64,000 nt of DNA from JAJRXR01 sp041402005 (lineage in GTDB: Bacteria > Planctomycetota > Phycisphaerae > Phycisphaerales > UBA1924): NCBI GenBank assembly GCA_041402005.1, contig JAWKTB010000006.1:248001-312000 (forward strand). Reading direction: 5' to 3'. Of the stretch, positions 25,637 through 33,886 are shown one piece after another (position 1 is the stretch's first letter; the number at the start of each line of letters is the position of its first letter). The notes beneath the pieces are model-generated. The model saw nothing but the letters and a program-made list of their open reading frames with translations, had not been told where the DNA came from and made no database searches. The translations under genes were made by a program, and so were the position numbers.

Positions 25637-26218
25637 ATGAGCGCGATCAGTTCGATCGCTGGCGGGAGTTCGACGGGCGGCGCCAACGGCTTCTCCGAGC
25701 TGACCTCGGAGCAGTTCATCAAGATCATGTTCGCCGAGTTGTCGAGCCAGAATCCTCTCGAACCCTCCGACTCGAAGGCCCTGCTCGACCAGCTCGCGAG
25801 CCTGCGCTCCATCCAGTCCGACCTCGACATGGGCCAACGCCTCGACTCGCTCGTCAAGCAGAACCAGTTCGCCGCGGCGGCGACGATGGTCGGGCAGGTC
25901 GTTGGCGGCGTCACGCTCGACGGCATCCGCGTCATCGACCTCGTCGTCTCGGTCTCCAACACGCCCGATGGCCCGGTGCTGAATCTCTACGACGGATCGC
26001 GGATGCCCTTCGCCTGGGTCGACGAGGTGCTCGGCCCGCTCGTGGACGACCCGGATGACCCGTCGGATCCCGACGACCCGGATCCACCCGACGTCCCGGG
26101 CGATGACCCGAACTACATCTCCAAGGACATCGACCCCGAGGACGGCAACATCGGTGACGACGGCAACGCCGACACCGACAACCTCCAGCACCACCCGTAT
26201 CGAGGAGCCGCGACATGA
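25637..26218 (+). CDS. flgD: Hook assembly scaffold FlgD with acidic C-terminal tail
   Basis: 193 residues. The N-terminal part shows the FlgD core: FIKIMFAELSSQNPLEPSDSKALLDQLASLRSIQSDLDMG, then MVGQVVGGVTLDG. FlgD caps the growing hook and is discarded later. Where most FlgD proteins carry tudor-like and FnIII domains, this one has only a short beta segment and an Asp/Pro-rich tail (DDPDDPSDPDDPDPPDVPGD at about residues 140-160). ATGA overlap with the next gene. Confidence 0.9.
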   Translation: MSAISSIAGGSSTGGANGFSELTSEQFIKIMFAELSSQNPLEPSDSKALLDQLASLRSIQSDLDMGQRLDSLVKQNQFAAAATMVGQVVGGVTLDGIRVIDLVVSVSNTPDGPVLNLYDGSRMPFAWVDEVLGPLVDDPDDPSDPDDPDPPDVPGDDPNYISKDIDPEDGNIGDDGNADTDNLQHHPYRGAAT

Positions 26219-26721
26219 GCGGCGGCGCGGAGATGCTCAGGGCGCTGGGGGCGGGCATTCGCCCGGTCGGCGGCGAGACACGCGTGCCCACGCCCAAGGC
26301 GTCGGACGCCGGGTTCGCGCAGATGCTCCGCCAGGCGTGCGACGGGGAACTGCGGACCGAGTCGCCCGTGGCGATCGCGCCCGGTCTCGACCTGTCGCTG
26401 ACTCCGGCGCAGGAAGCGGCGCTCTCCGGGGCGGCGGACCGCGCCGAGAGCGCCGGCGCGAAGCACGCGCTCGTCCTCCTCGACGACATGACGCTCCTCC
26501 TGGACGTGACGGCGCGCCAGGTCGTGGACACGCCCAACCTCGCCTCCGCCGGCGTGCTCGCCGGGATCGACTCGATCGTCCGCGCCGATTCGTCCGAGGA
26601 CGCGGATGGGCGGGCGAGCGCGCCCAGGGCGCCCGCCGGGCCGGTGGGCAACGCCTCGCTGCTCCAGGCGCTGGCGCGCATCGACAGCCGTCGGTCCGGG
26701 GCAAGCGAGCAAGCCGCCTAG
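26215..26721 (+). CDS. Flagellar operon protein (TIGR02530-like)
   Basis: 168 residues. The middle part (LDLSLTPAQEAALSGAADRAESAGAKHALVLLDDMTLLLDVTARQVVDT) follows the pattern of the small flagellar operon protein family that lies between flgD and flgE in many Gram-positive and deep-branching bacteria (HA..RL..R.I, A..KG...., LVLVDD.AFVVSV..R.VIT). Function in the family is undefined, perhaps hook assembly. Coupled to flgD and 54 nt before flgE. Confidence 0.7.
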   Translation: MSGGAEMLRALGAGIRPVGGETRVPTPKASDAGFAQMLRQACDGELRTESPVAIAPGLDLSLTPAQEAALSGAADRAESAGAKHALVLLDDMTLLLDVTARQVVDTPNLASAGVLAGIDSIVRADSSEDADGRASAPRAPAGPVGNASLLQALARIDSRRSGASEQAA

Positions 26722-26775
26722 ACACGCCGCGAAGACAACAGCTTCACGCCGACACCGGCGAGACAAGGAAGAGAC

Positions 26776-28512
26776 ATGGCATCCTACACCGCGTTGTTCA
26801 CGGGCCTCTCGGGATTGAGCGTTCACGCCCGCAAGCTTGACGTGATCGGCAACAACATCGCCAACACCAACACCACCGCGTTCAAGAGCTCGCGCATGCT
26901 CTTCCAGTCGAGCATCACGCGCGATTTCCGCCTCGGCTCCTCGCCCGGCGCCTTCGCGGGCGGCACCAACCCGGTCCAGGTTGGCCTCGGCGTGAACATC
27001 GCGGGCGTCGTCCGCAACTTCAACTCGGGCGGATTCAGCCCGACCGGCGACCCCAGGGACCTGGCCATCGACGGCGCCGGCTACTTCATCGTCGAACGAG
27101 ACGGCAAGACCTACTACACCCGCGCCGGCTCCTTCCGTCAGGACCTCGAGAACAACCTCGTCAACCTGAACGGCGAGAAGCTCCAGGGCTACGGCGTCGA
27201 CGACAACTTCAACATCGTCCAGGGTCAGCTCCAGGACATCAACATCCCTCTGGGCAGCCAGACGATCGCCGAGGCGACGACCGAGTCTCTGCTCGCCGGC
27301 AACCTCAACGCCGCGGGCGACCTCCCGACGCAGGGAGCGATCATCGACCTGACCGCGGACTCGGCGAACAACGGCTTCACCACGGTCTCTGGCGGCACGC
27401 CCATCGACGCGACGACGCTGCTGACCGACATCGACGACCCGGACAACCCGGGCACGCCCCTCTTCGCCGCGGGTCAGACGCTGCTGCTCACCGGCGCGGA
27501 GAAGGGCGGCAAGGAGCTGCCCGACGCCGAGTTCATGATCACGGGCGCGACGACGGTCCAGGACTACATGGACTTCTTGGTCGAGGGCCTGGGCATCCAC
27601 GACACCGGCATGCCCAACCCCGACGGGAACACCCCCGGCGTGACGGTCGACCCGACCACCGGCATCATCACCATCGTTGGCAACACCGGGACCGAGTCCG
27701 ACCTCTCCCTCGACACGGGCGACTTCCACCTCCTGGACAGCGCCGGCGTGCAGGTGGACCTCCCCTTCGTCCCCGACAAGCAGGCGGCCGCCGATGGAGA
27801 GTCCGTCCGGACCACGATCGTCGTCTTCGACTCCCTCGGCGCCCAGGTCAGCGTGGACGTGACGATGGTGCTTGAGTCCAAGGGCGCGACCGGTGGCACG
27901 ACCTGGCGCTACCTCGTCGACTCGGCCGACGACACCGACCTCGACCTGCGGATCACCAACGGCACGGTCGACTTTGACAGCGCCGGCCAGCTTCTCGACA
28001 ACATCCCCATCAGCATCACGATCGACCGCGTCGCGACCGGCGCCGAGTCTCCCCTGAGTTTCGACCTCATGCTCACCGGCGACGCGGGGCGGACGACCTC
28101 CCTCGCCGACGAACCCTCCACCCTCGTCAACGTCTTCCGCGACGGCCTGCCCCCCGGCACGCTCGACTCGTTCAGCATCGGCGAGGACGGCGTGATCTCC
28201 GGCATCTTCTCCAACGGCGCGATCCGCAACCTCGGTCAGCTCGTCCTCGCCACCTTCACCAACGAGGCCGGCCTCGTCGACGCCGGTGACGGGAAGTTCA
28301 CCGTCGGCGCCAACTCGGGCCCCGCCATCATCGCCGAGCCCAGCGTCCTCAACACCGGCCGCGTCATCTCCGGCGCCCTCGAACTCTCCAACGTGGATCT
28401 GGGCCAGGAGTTCATCGAACTGATCCTCACCCAGACCGGGTACTCCGCCAACACCCGGATCATCCAGACCGCGGACGAGCTGATGCAGCAGTTGCTCGTT
28501 CTCGGCCGATAA
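26776..28512 (+). CDS. flgE: Flagellar hook protein FlgE
   Basis: 578 residues, exported subunit of the universal joint. N-terminal axial motif VIGNNIANTNTTAFKSSRMLF, the FlgE/F/G core (DLAIDGAGYFIVERDGKTYYTRAGSF), a large variable domain in the middle, and the C-terminal NVDLGQEFIELILTQTGYSANTRIIQTADEL. AAGGAAGAG immediately upstream of the ATG is a strong ribosome binding site. Confidence 0.96.
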   Translation: MASYTALFTGLSGLSVHARKLDVIGNNIANTNTTAFKSSRMLFQSSITRDFRLGSSPGAFAGGTNPVQVGLGVNIAGVVRNFNSGGFSPTGDPRDLAIDGAGYFIVERDGKTYYTRAGSFRQDLENNLVNLNGEKLQGYGVDDNFNIVQGQLQDINIPLGSQTIAEATTESLLAGNLNAAGDLPTQGAIIDLTADSANNGFTTVSGGTPIDATTLLTDIDDPDNPGTPLFAAGQTLLLTGAEKGGKELPDAEFMITGATTVQDYMDFLVEGLGIHDTGMPNPDGNTPGVTVDPTTGIITIVGNTGTESDLSLDTGDFHLLDSAGVQVDLPFVPDKQAAADGESVRTTIVVFDSLGAQVSVDVTMVLESKGATGGTTWRYLVDSADDTDLDLRITNGTVDFDSAGQLLDNIPISITIDRVATGAESPLSFDLMLTGDAGRTTSLADEPSTLVNVFRDGLPPGTLDSFSIGEDGVISGIFSNGAIRNLGQLVLATFTNEAGLVDAGDGKFTVGANSGPAIIAEPSVLNTGRVISGALELSNVDLGQEFIELILTQTGYSANTRIIQTADELMQQLLVLGR

Positions 28513-28541
28513 CGCCCCCGGGCGAGCGGATCGGAGGCGGC

Positions 28542-28826
28542 GTGATCAGCCTGACGCGACTCAACGGGCAGCGGTTCGTGCTCAACGCCGAGCACATCCG
28601 TCTCGTCGAGGAGAACCCGGACACCGTCATCACGCTGGTCGGGGGCGAGCACCTGGTCGCCCGCGAGTCGGTGCGGGAGGTCGTCGCGCGGGTGATCGAG
28701 TTCCAGCGCCACACACGCCGCCTCAGCACGCCCGACGAGCTCCGCGAGGAGCTGCGCGGGCAGATCCCCTCCTCTCGCGAGGGGTCCGAGAACATCGAGA
28801 CACGCGAGACTCGACGTCAGGCCTGA
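28542..28826 (+). CDS. flbD: FlbD/SwrD-family flagellar protein
   Basis: 94 residues, GTG start. Core MISLTRLNGQRFVLNAEHIRLVEENPDTVITLVGGEHLVARESVREVV is the full FlbD family pattern (I.LT.LNG..F.LN...I..IE..PDT.ITL..G...VV.E...EV). In Bacillus the homologue SwrD raises motor power. The C-terminal 35 residues are an extra charged tail. Lies between flgE and motA as in other species. Confidence 0.85.
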   Translation: MISLTRLNGQRFVLNAEHIRLVEENPDTVITLVGGEHLVARESVREVVARVIEFQRHTRRLSTPDELREELRGQIPSSREGSENIETRETRRQA

Positions 28827-28954
28827 ACGGGCGCCCGGTCTGCGCCGGTCGGGGGGGACGCGGGAGGTGCGACGCCTATGGCGGGCGTCAAGTGCCATTG
28901 CCCGGCGTCCGATCCTCCCCGCGGGTTGTGGCCGGCCCAAGGGAGTGCGTCGGC

Positions 28955-29743
28955 GTGGACATCGGGACTGTCGTCGGACTTATCGTCGCCGTCGTCGCCA
29001 TCCTGGCGTCGATGATCATGGGCGGGGGCAACCCCGCCGGCTTGATCGATGTGCCCTCGATCCTCGTCGTGTTCGGCGGGACGACGGGCGCGATCGCGGC
29101 GTCCTTCCCGCTCGCCCGCGTCCTCAAGCTGCACACGATCATCTTCAAGGCGATCTTCGCCAAGAAGGCGGACCCCGGCGAGACGATCCGCGACCTCGTC
29201 AAGTACGCCGAGGTCGCCCGGCGCGAGGGCATCCTCTCCCTCGAGAACCTCATCCCCGAGATGAAGGACGACTTCATCGTCCGGGGCGTGAAGATGGCCG
29301 TCGACGGCGCCGACCCCGAGCTCATCCAGCACATCATGGACACCGAGCTCGAGGCGCTCATGGACAGGCACGGCGCCGGCAAGCAGGTCATCGACACCAT
29401 CGGACGCTACGCCCCCGCGTTCGGCATGATCGGCACCCTCATGGGCCTGATCTCCATGCTCTCCAACATGGACGATCCCTCGGCGATCGGCCCGGGCATG
29501 GCGGTCGCCCTGATCACGACGCTCTACGGCGCCTTGATCGCCAACATCTTCGCCGGCCCGATCGGGGACAAGCTGGCGGCCCGCGACGCCGAGGAGATCC
29601 TGATCAAGACGCTCATCATCACGGGCGTGATGTCCATCCAGTCTGGCGACAACCCGCGCGTCGTCGAGAGCAAGCTGATGACCTTCCTCCCGCCCGCCCA
29701 GCGCAAGGCGTTCGAGGAAGCCCAGCAGAAGAAGGCGGCCTGA
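28955..29743 (+). CDS. motA: Flagellar stator protein MotA
   Basis: 262 residues. Four transmembrane segments: VGLIVAVVAILASMIMGGG, PSILVVFGGTTGAIAASFP, AFGMIGTLMGLISML and MAVALITTLYGALIANIF. The cytoplasmic loop carries charged residues that face FliG. Start taken at GTG 28955 (GGGAG about 9 nt upstream), which places the first helix at the N-terminus. Forms the proton or sodium channel with MotB encoded 19 nt downstream. Confidence 0.95.
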   Translation: MDIGTVVGLIVAVVAILASMIMGGGNPAGLIDVPSILVVFGGTTGAIAASFPLARVLKLHTIIFKAIFAKKADPGETIRDLVKYAEVARREGILSLENLIPEMKDDFIVRGVKMAVDGADPELIQHIMDTELEALMDRHGAGKQVIDTIGRYAPAFGMIGTLMGLISMLSNMDDPSAIGPGMAVALITTLYGALIANIFAGPIGDKLAARDAEEILIKTLIITGVMSIQSGDNPRVVESKLMTFLPPAQRKAFEEAQQKKAA

Positions 29744-29762
29744 GCCGAAAGGAGCGTCGGCG

Positions 29763-30512
29763 ATGGCCAAGAAGAAGCCCATCCAGCAGCCGGGCGTGCC
29801 CGAGTGGGTGCTGACCTACGGCGACCTGATGTCGCTGCTGCTGTGCTTCTTCATCCTGCTCGCCGCGTTCAGCGAGCTCAAGAAGCCCCGCGAGTACATC
29901 AAGGTCATCGAGTCGATCCAGGAGGCCCTGGGCTTCAAGGGCGGGCGAGGCGTGATGCCAACGAACGAGCAGACGCGCCAGCAACTGGAGCGGCTCGGCA
30001 TCTCCCCCTCCATCGTCCAGGAGACGCAGAAGGACCGTGACGAGACCCATGCGGACAACGTCACCGGCGAGGCCCCCAGCACCAACGTCGTCCACGAGGG
30101 AAACCGCTTCGCCCAGGGCGGGTCGATCCCGTTCGCAGCGGGCTCGGCGGACCTCGACGAGGCCGCCAAGGCGCTTCTGCACGACCAGATCGCGCCACTG
30201 ATCCGGGGCCAGCGGTACCTCTCGGTGGTGGTGGGGCACGCATGGGGCTTCGAGGACAAGGCCTCGGGGCTGTCGTTCGACGAGCTCTCCTTCCAGCGCG
30301 CCGACGCCGTCAAGGACTACCTGGTCCGGGAATGCGCGATCGATGAGGGGATCCTGCGGATCGAAGCGGCGGGGGCGACCGAACCGGCACAGATCGACCC
30401 GACCGCCCCGGAGGCGGGCGCCCTGAATCGCCGAGTTCAGGTGTGGATGACGGGTCGGGTGGCCGGGGATACGAGCCCCGATCCCAACCTGACCAAGGGC
30501 GTCGCGCCCTGA
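29763..30512 (+). CDS. motB: Flagellar stator protein MotB
   Basis: 249 residues. N-terminal basic segment, then VPEWVLTYGDLMSLLLCFFILL with the ion-carrying Asp21, and a periplasmic OmpA-like peptidoglycan-binding domain (FAAGSADLDEAAKALL, LSFQRADAVKDYLV, ALNRRVQVWM). The usual GHTD loop reads GHAWGFED, so the Thr-Asp of the ligand site is altered. Anchors the stator to the cell wall. Confidence 0.92.
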   Translation: MAKKKPIQQPGVPEWVLTYGDLMSLLLCFFILLAAFSELKKPREYIKVIESIQEALGFKGGRGVMPTNEQTRQQLERLGISPSIVQETQKDRDETHADNVTGEAPSTNVVHEGNRFAQGGSIPFAAGSADLDEAAKALLHDQIAPLIRGQRYLSVVVGHAWGFEDKASGLSFDELSFQRADAVKDYLVRECAIDEGILRIEAAGATEPAQIDPTAPEAGALNRRVQVWMTGRVAGDTSPDPNLTKGVAP

Positions 30513-30532
30513 CCGAGTGACGGAGGCCAGCG

Positions 30533-31075
30533 ATGGCGGAGAACGCCAAGAAGCCCGAGGGTGGCGACGAGGGCGACAAGAGCCCGAAGAAGAAGCCGCC
30601 CATCCTGATGCTGGCGATCGTCGGCGTGCTCATGCTCGTCGAGGCCGGCGCGGTCTACGCGGTTGTCTCGATGACCGGGGGCGGCGCCGGCTCCGCCAAG
30701 GCCGCCGAGGTCGAGACCGAGACGTCCGACGAGAACGAGCTGGTCGAGATCGAGCTCATTGACGAGCAGTTCCAGAACCTCCAGTCGGGGCGTGTCTGGG
30801 AGTGGCAGGTGCAGATCTTCCTGAAGGTCCGCAAGAAGAACCTGGACGGGCCCCGGGGCGTCAAGGCGACGCTCGAGCGTCGCAACGCCGAGATCAAGGA
30901 GGGCATCGCCCTCATCTTCCGCCGGGCCCAGCACCGAAACCTCCAGGAACCGGGCCTGCAAACCATCCACCGCCAGGTGACGGCGTACGTCAACGAGGTC
31001 TTCGGGCAGGACGCCGACGGCAACGACAAGGTCGAGCGCGTCCTGATCCCGAGCTGCAAGGGCTTCGAGATCTGA
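30533..31075 (+). CDS. fliL: Flagellar basal-body-associated protein FliL
   Basis: 180 residues. Lys-rich N-terminus, one transmembrane helix (PPILMLAIVGVLMLVEAGAVYAVV), and the FliL periplasmic domain ending with the KVERVLIPSCKGFEI strand. By family FliL rings surround and stabilise the stator. Follows motA-motB, which fits that role. GGAGG lies 9-10 nt upstream of the ATG. Confidence 0.88.
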   Translation: MAENAKKPEGGDEGDKSPKKKPPILMLAIVGVLMLVEAGAVYAVVSMTGGGAGSAKAAEVETETSDENELVEIELIDEQFQNLQSGRVWEWQVQIFLKVRKKNLDGPRGVKATLERRNAEIKEGIALIFRRAQHRNLQEPGLQTIHRQVTAYVNEVFGQDADGNDKVERVLIPSCKGFEI

Positions 31076-31191
31076 GCCCGAGCGTCCGGGCGTCTATGTG
31101 AAACGGGCATTTCTTGCGCGTCCGGGCTCGTCCTGCGCGTCGAGTCGGCAGTTTTGATGCCTTGGCGAGGCCCGGTCCGATGAGGCGACGG

Positions 31192-31209
31192 CGGGGCGCG
31201 TGCGCCCCG
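31192..31209. promoter_or_regulatory. GC-rich dyad before fliN
   Basis: CGGGGCGC-GT-GCGCCCCG, 8-bp arms around 2 nt, 34 nt before the fliN start. It lies in a 168-nt gap (31076-31243) that otherwise holds no gene and no clear promoter. An operator or a weak RNA structure; chance cannot be excluded at this GC content. Confidence 0.25.
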
Positions 31210-31243
31210 ATCGCGGCGGAGCCGTTCATTCTGCGAGGCACGG

Positions 31244-31756
31244 ATGCCCGACGACGACACCACCCCCCAAGACCAGACGCCCGAGACGACGCCACCCGAG
31301 GACGCGGGGCAGGACGCCGCGCCCGAGGCCTCGACCCCCCAGGCGGGCAAGGACGCCGCCGAGGAGGCGCTCACCGAGGCGCAGGCGGTCGTGCGTGACA
31401 CCCAGGCGCAGGTCGACAAGGCGGTCACGGGCGAGGCCCGCGCGTTCACGCCTCCCGAGTTCACGCCGGGCGCCCCGGGCGCGAAGGCGTCGCCCATCGA
31501 GCTGCTCTCCGACGTCAACCTGAACGTCAAGATCGAGCTGGGGAGGACGCGTCTGCTCGTGGAGGACGTGCTCCGCCTGGGCGAGGGCGCCGTCGTCGAA
31601 CTCGACAAGCTCGCGGGCGACCCCGTCGACATCTACGTCAACGACCGTCACGTCGCCCGGGGCGAGGTGCTCGTGCTCAACGACAACTTCTGCGTCCGCG
31701 TCTCCGAGATCCTCGAGGGGCTCGCCGACGCGACACGGACGGCGGCGAAGGACTGA
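31244..31756 (+). CDS. fliN: Flagellar motor switch protein FliN
   Basis: 170 residues. Acidic, Glu/Ala-rich N-terminal extension of about 85 residues, then one complete SpoA (surface presentation) domain: SPIELLSDVNLNVKIELGRT, VEDVLRLGEGAVVELDKLAGDPVDIYVNDRHVARGEVLVLNDNFCVRVSEI. Bottom of the C-ring, binds CheY-P and FliH. FliM, normally encoded just upstream, is not here. Confidence 0.95.
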   Translation: MPDDDTTPQDQTPETTPPEDAGQDAAPEASTPQAGKDAAEEALTEAQAVVRDTQAQVDKAVTGEARAFTPPEFTPGAPGAKASPIELLSDVNLNVKIELGRTRLLVEDVLRLGEGAVVELDKLAGDPVDIYVNDRHVARGEVLVLNDNFCVRVSEILEGLADATRTAAKD

Positions 31757-31811
31757 AGCTCACACCCGGACGGCGGCGGAGCCCGCCGATCGCAGGCCAG
31801 GAAGGCGACAC

Positions 31812-32642
31812 GTGCACGGGTTCAGCTCACGCGGCGCAGCATTCGTGGCGGCGGTCGCGCTCGCGACGCTCGGGGCTCGCGCCCAGTCCGGCGGCCTGCA
31901 CGGCCCCCGCCCCGACGAGCAGGGCCCCGTCGGCTGGTCGATCAGCTCGACACTCGATGGCGGGAAAGACGACGCGGGCTCGACGCCTCGGCATGACGAG
32001 GCGGGCATCCCCCTCGGCGCGCCCAAGGACTCGGCGCTCCGCCCCGCGCCCGCGGCGCAGACCGACGTTGTCGACGAGGCGGATGCGCCCCTCGGCGGGT
32101 CCGACGCCTCGACCTTGTCCACGAGCGCAGTCCGCACCCTCGGCGCCCTCGGCCTGGTCGTCGCGCTCATCCTCGCCCTCGCATGGGCGTACAAACGCGT
32201 CACCGGCGGGCGCGCCCTCGGTCGCTTCGGCGCCCGGGCGCCCTCCGGGCTCGTCGAGGTCCTCGCTCGCTATCCCTTGCCCCCCCGCCACACGCTCGTC
32301 GTCCTCCGCTTCGGCCAGCGCGTGCTGCTCGTCTCCCAGCCCGGCAAGGGCGGCGAGCCGACGACGCTCTGCGAGCTCGACGACCCCGCCGAGGTCGCCG
32401 GCGTGCTCGAAATCGTGCGAGAGAGCGACGGTCGCTCCATCAACGCCCGCTTCCGCGAGGCGATCTCCGAGGCGGACGAGATGTTCGAGTCGGCGCTCGA
32501 GCGGGCGCCGATGTACGAGCAGCCCTTGGCGCTCGGCGGGCACGCGACGCCCGAGCCCGACCGCGCACAGCTCCTCGGGATCGAGCAGGTCAGCCCGCTC
32601 AGGAGACGCCTCGACGCGATGCGCGGGGGCGTGTACGCATGA
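31812..32642 (+). CDS. fliO: Flagellar biosynthesis protein FliO
   Basis: 276 residues, longer than usual. Signal-like N-terminus, an extracytoplasmic linker of about 85 residues, a transmembrane helix (LGALGLVVALILALAWAYKRV), then the cytoplasmic FliO core (VEVLARYPLPPRHTLVVLRFGQRVLLVSQ). Aids assembly of the FliP-FliR export gate. GTG start at 31812; the stop overlaps the fliP ATG. Confidence 0.88.
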   Translation: MHGFSSRGAAFVAAVALATLGARAQSGGLHGPRPDEQGPVGWSISSTLDGGKDDAGSTPRHDEAGIPLGAPKDSALRPAPAAQTDVVDEADAPLGGSDASTLSTSAVRTLGALGLVVALILALAWAYKRVTGGRALGRFGARAPSGLVEVLARYPLPPRHTLVVLRFGQRVLLVSQPGKGGEPTTLCELDDPAEVAGVLEIVRESDGRSINARFREAISEADEMFESALERAPMYEQPLALGGHATPEPDRAQLLGIEQVSPLRRRLDAMRGGVYA

Positions 32643-33886
32643 GGGGCGGGCGGGCGCTGGCGTTGCTGATCCTGCTCGTGGTGGGGGCGTGGACCGCCCC
32701 TGCCCGTGCGCAGGCGTACGGCCCGTCGGTCTCGGAAGGCGCCCCGATCGTCACGAGCGACGCGGGCACGACGTTGAACCCCGCGCGCATGATCGGCGAC
32801 GCCGCCAGCGTCCTGGGCGGGGCGGCGGGCACGCCCGAGCCGCGCGAGGGCGGGCTCTCGGTCGCGCTCAACATCATGATCCTGCTGACGGTGATCGCCC
32901 TGGCGCCGTCGGTCATGCTCATGTGCACCTGCTTCGTGCGCATCATCATCGTGCTCGGACTGTTGCGTCAGGCGATCGGCACGCAGTCGATCCCCCCGGC
33001 CCAGGTGATCACGGGGCTCGCCCTCTTCATGACGCTGCTCGTGATGTCGCCCACGATCGACCGGGTCTGGACCGAGGCGATCCAGCCCTACCAGGCGGGC
33101 GAGATCCAGGATTACGACGAGCTGTGGGCGCGGGCGAAGCAGCCCATGCGAGACTTCATGTTCGACCAGATCGAGGCCACCGACAACTGGTCGAGCGTCT
33201 ACACGATCCTGAACTACCGGGGCGTGGACACGTCCGAGCCTCAGAACCTGACCCGCGCCGACGTGGACATGGTCACGCTCGTGCCGGCGTACATGCTCAG
33301 CGAGCTCAAGGTCGGGTTCATGATGGGCTTCCGCGTCTACCTGCCCTTCCTCGTGATCGACATGGTGATCGCGACGATCCTGATCTCGATGAGCATGATG
33401 ATGCTCCCGCCGGTCTTGATCTCGCTGCCGTTCAAGCTGCTGCTGTTCGTGCTCGTGGATGGGTGGACGCTGGTGGTGGGGAGCCTGCTGGAGAGCTTCG
33501 TGCAGGACGGGCACGCCGCCCGCCTGAGCGCCTCGGCGGCGGCGCTGCCCCTGGTCCTGGTCCTCGCGTGGCCCCACGGGCGCCTGAGACGGAGGTTCGG
33601 CGATGGTCTACGACGAATCGATGGTCCAGATGGTGCAGGAGACGCTGATCGTGGTCCTGAAGATCGCGGCCCCGATCCTGCTCGCCGGCGTCGTGATCGG
33701 GCTCGTGATCAGCCTGATCCAATCGGTCACGAGCATCCAGGACCAGACACTGACGTTCGTGCCGAAGATCGGCGTGATGATCGTGGTCGCCGTCCTGTTG
33801 CTCCCCTGGATCACGATGCGCCTCATCGAGTTCGCGACGGAGATGCTGCGGCTGTTCTAGCGGGCGCGGGAGGAGCGGGCCCGTGA
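32639..33886 (+). CDS. fliP: Flagellar export gate protein FliP, reading frame lacks its expected stop
   Basis: The first about 290 residues are a normal FliP: signal peptide, GLSVALNIMILLTVIALAPSVMLM, FVRIIIVLGLLRQAIGTQSIPPAQV, AYMLSELKVGFMMGF and the family C-terminus LPFKLLLFVLVDGWTLVVGSLLESF. FliP proteins normally stop here. Instead the frame stays open for about 125 more codons, passes through all of fliQ and stops at 33886, overlapping the fliR GTG. The extra part is Arg/Asp-rich and looks like out-of-frame translation. Two stops in the +1 frame (33525-33527 and 33585-33587) suggest a lost base near 33500, or a true extension. The biological end is uncertain. Confidence 0.85.
   Translation: MRGGRALALLILLVVGAWTAPARAQAYGPSVSEGAPIVTSDAGTTLNPARMIGDAASVLGGAAGTPEPREGGLSVALNIMILLTVIALAPSVMLMCTCFVRIIIVLGLLRQAIGTQSIPPAQVITGLALFMTLLVMSPTIDRVWTEAIQPYQAGEIQDYDELWARAKQPMRDFMFDQIEATDNWSSVYTILNYRGVDTSEPQNLTRADVDMVTLVPAYMLSELKVGFMMGFRVYLPFLVIDMVIATILISMSMMMLPPVLISLPFKLLLFVLVDGWTLVVGSLLESFVQDGHAARLSASAAALPLVLVLAWPHGRLRRRFGDGLRRIDGPDGAGDADRGPEDRGPDPARRRRDRARDQPDPIGHEHPGPDTDVRAEDRRDDRGRRPVAPLDHDAPHRVRDGDAAAVLAGAGGAGP
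33603..33860 (+). CDS. fliQ: Flagellar export gate protein FliQ
   Basis: 85 residues, two transmembrane helices: VVLKIAAPILLAGVVIGLVISLIQ and VPKIGVMIVVAVLLLPWITMRLIEF, with the conserved SVTSIQDQTLTFVPK between them. GGAGG about 7 nt before the ATG shows independent translation. It is fully overlapped in another frame by the open extension of fliP. Confidence 0.95.
   Translation: MVYDESMVQMVQETLIVVLKIAAPILLAGVVIGLVISLIQSVTSIQDQTLTFVPKIGVMIVVAVLLLPWITMRLIEFATEMLRLF

Noticed and set aside
31106..31125. Sigma-54-like sequence GGGCATTTCTTGC before fliN
   Set aside because: Has a good TTGC but only 9 nt between GG and GC instead of 10.
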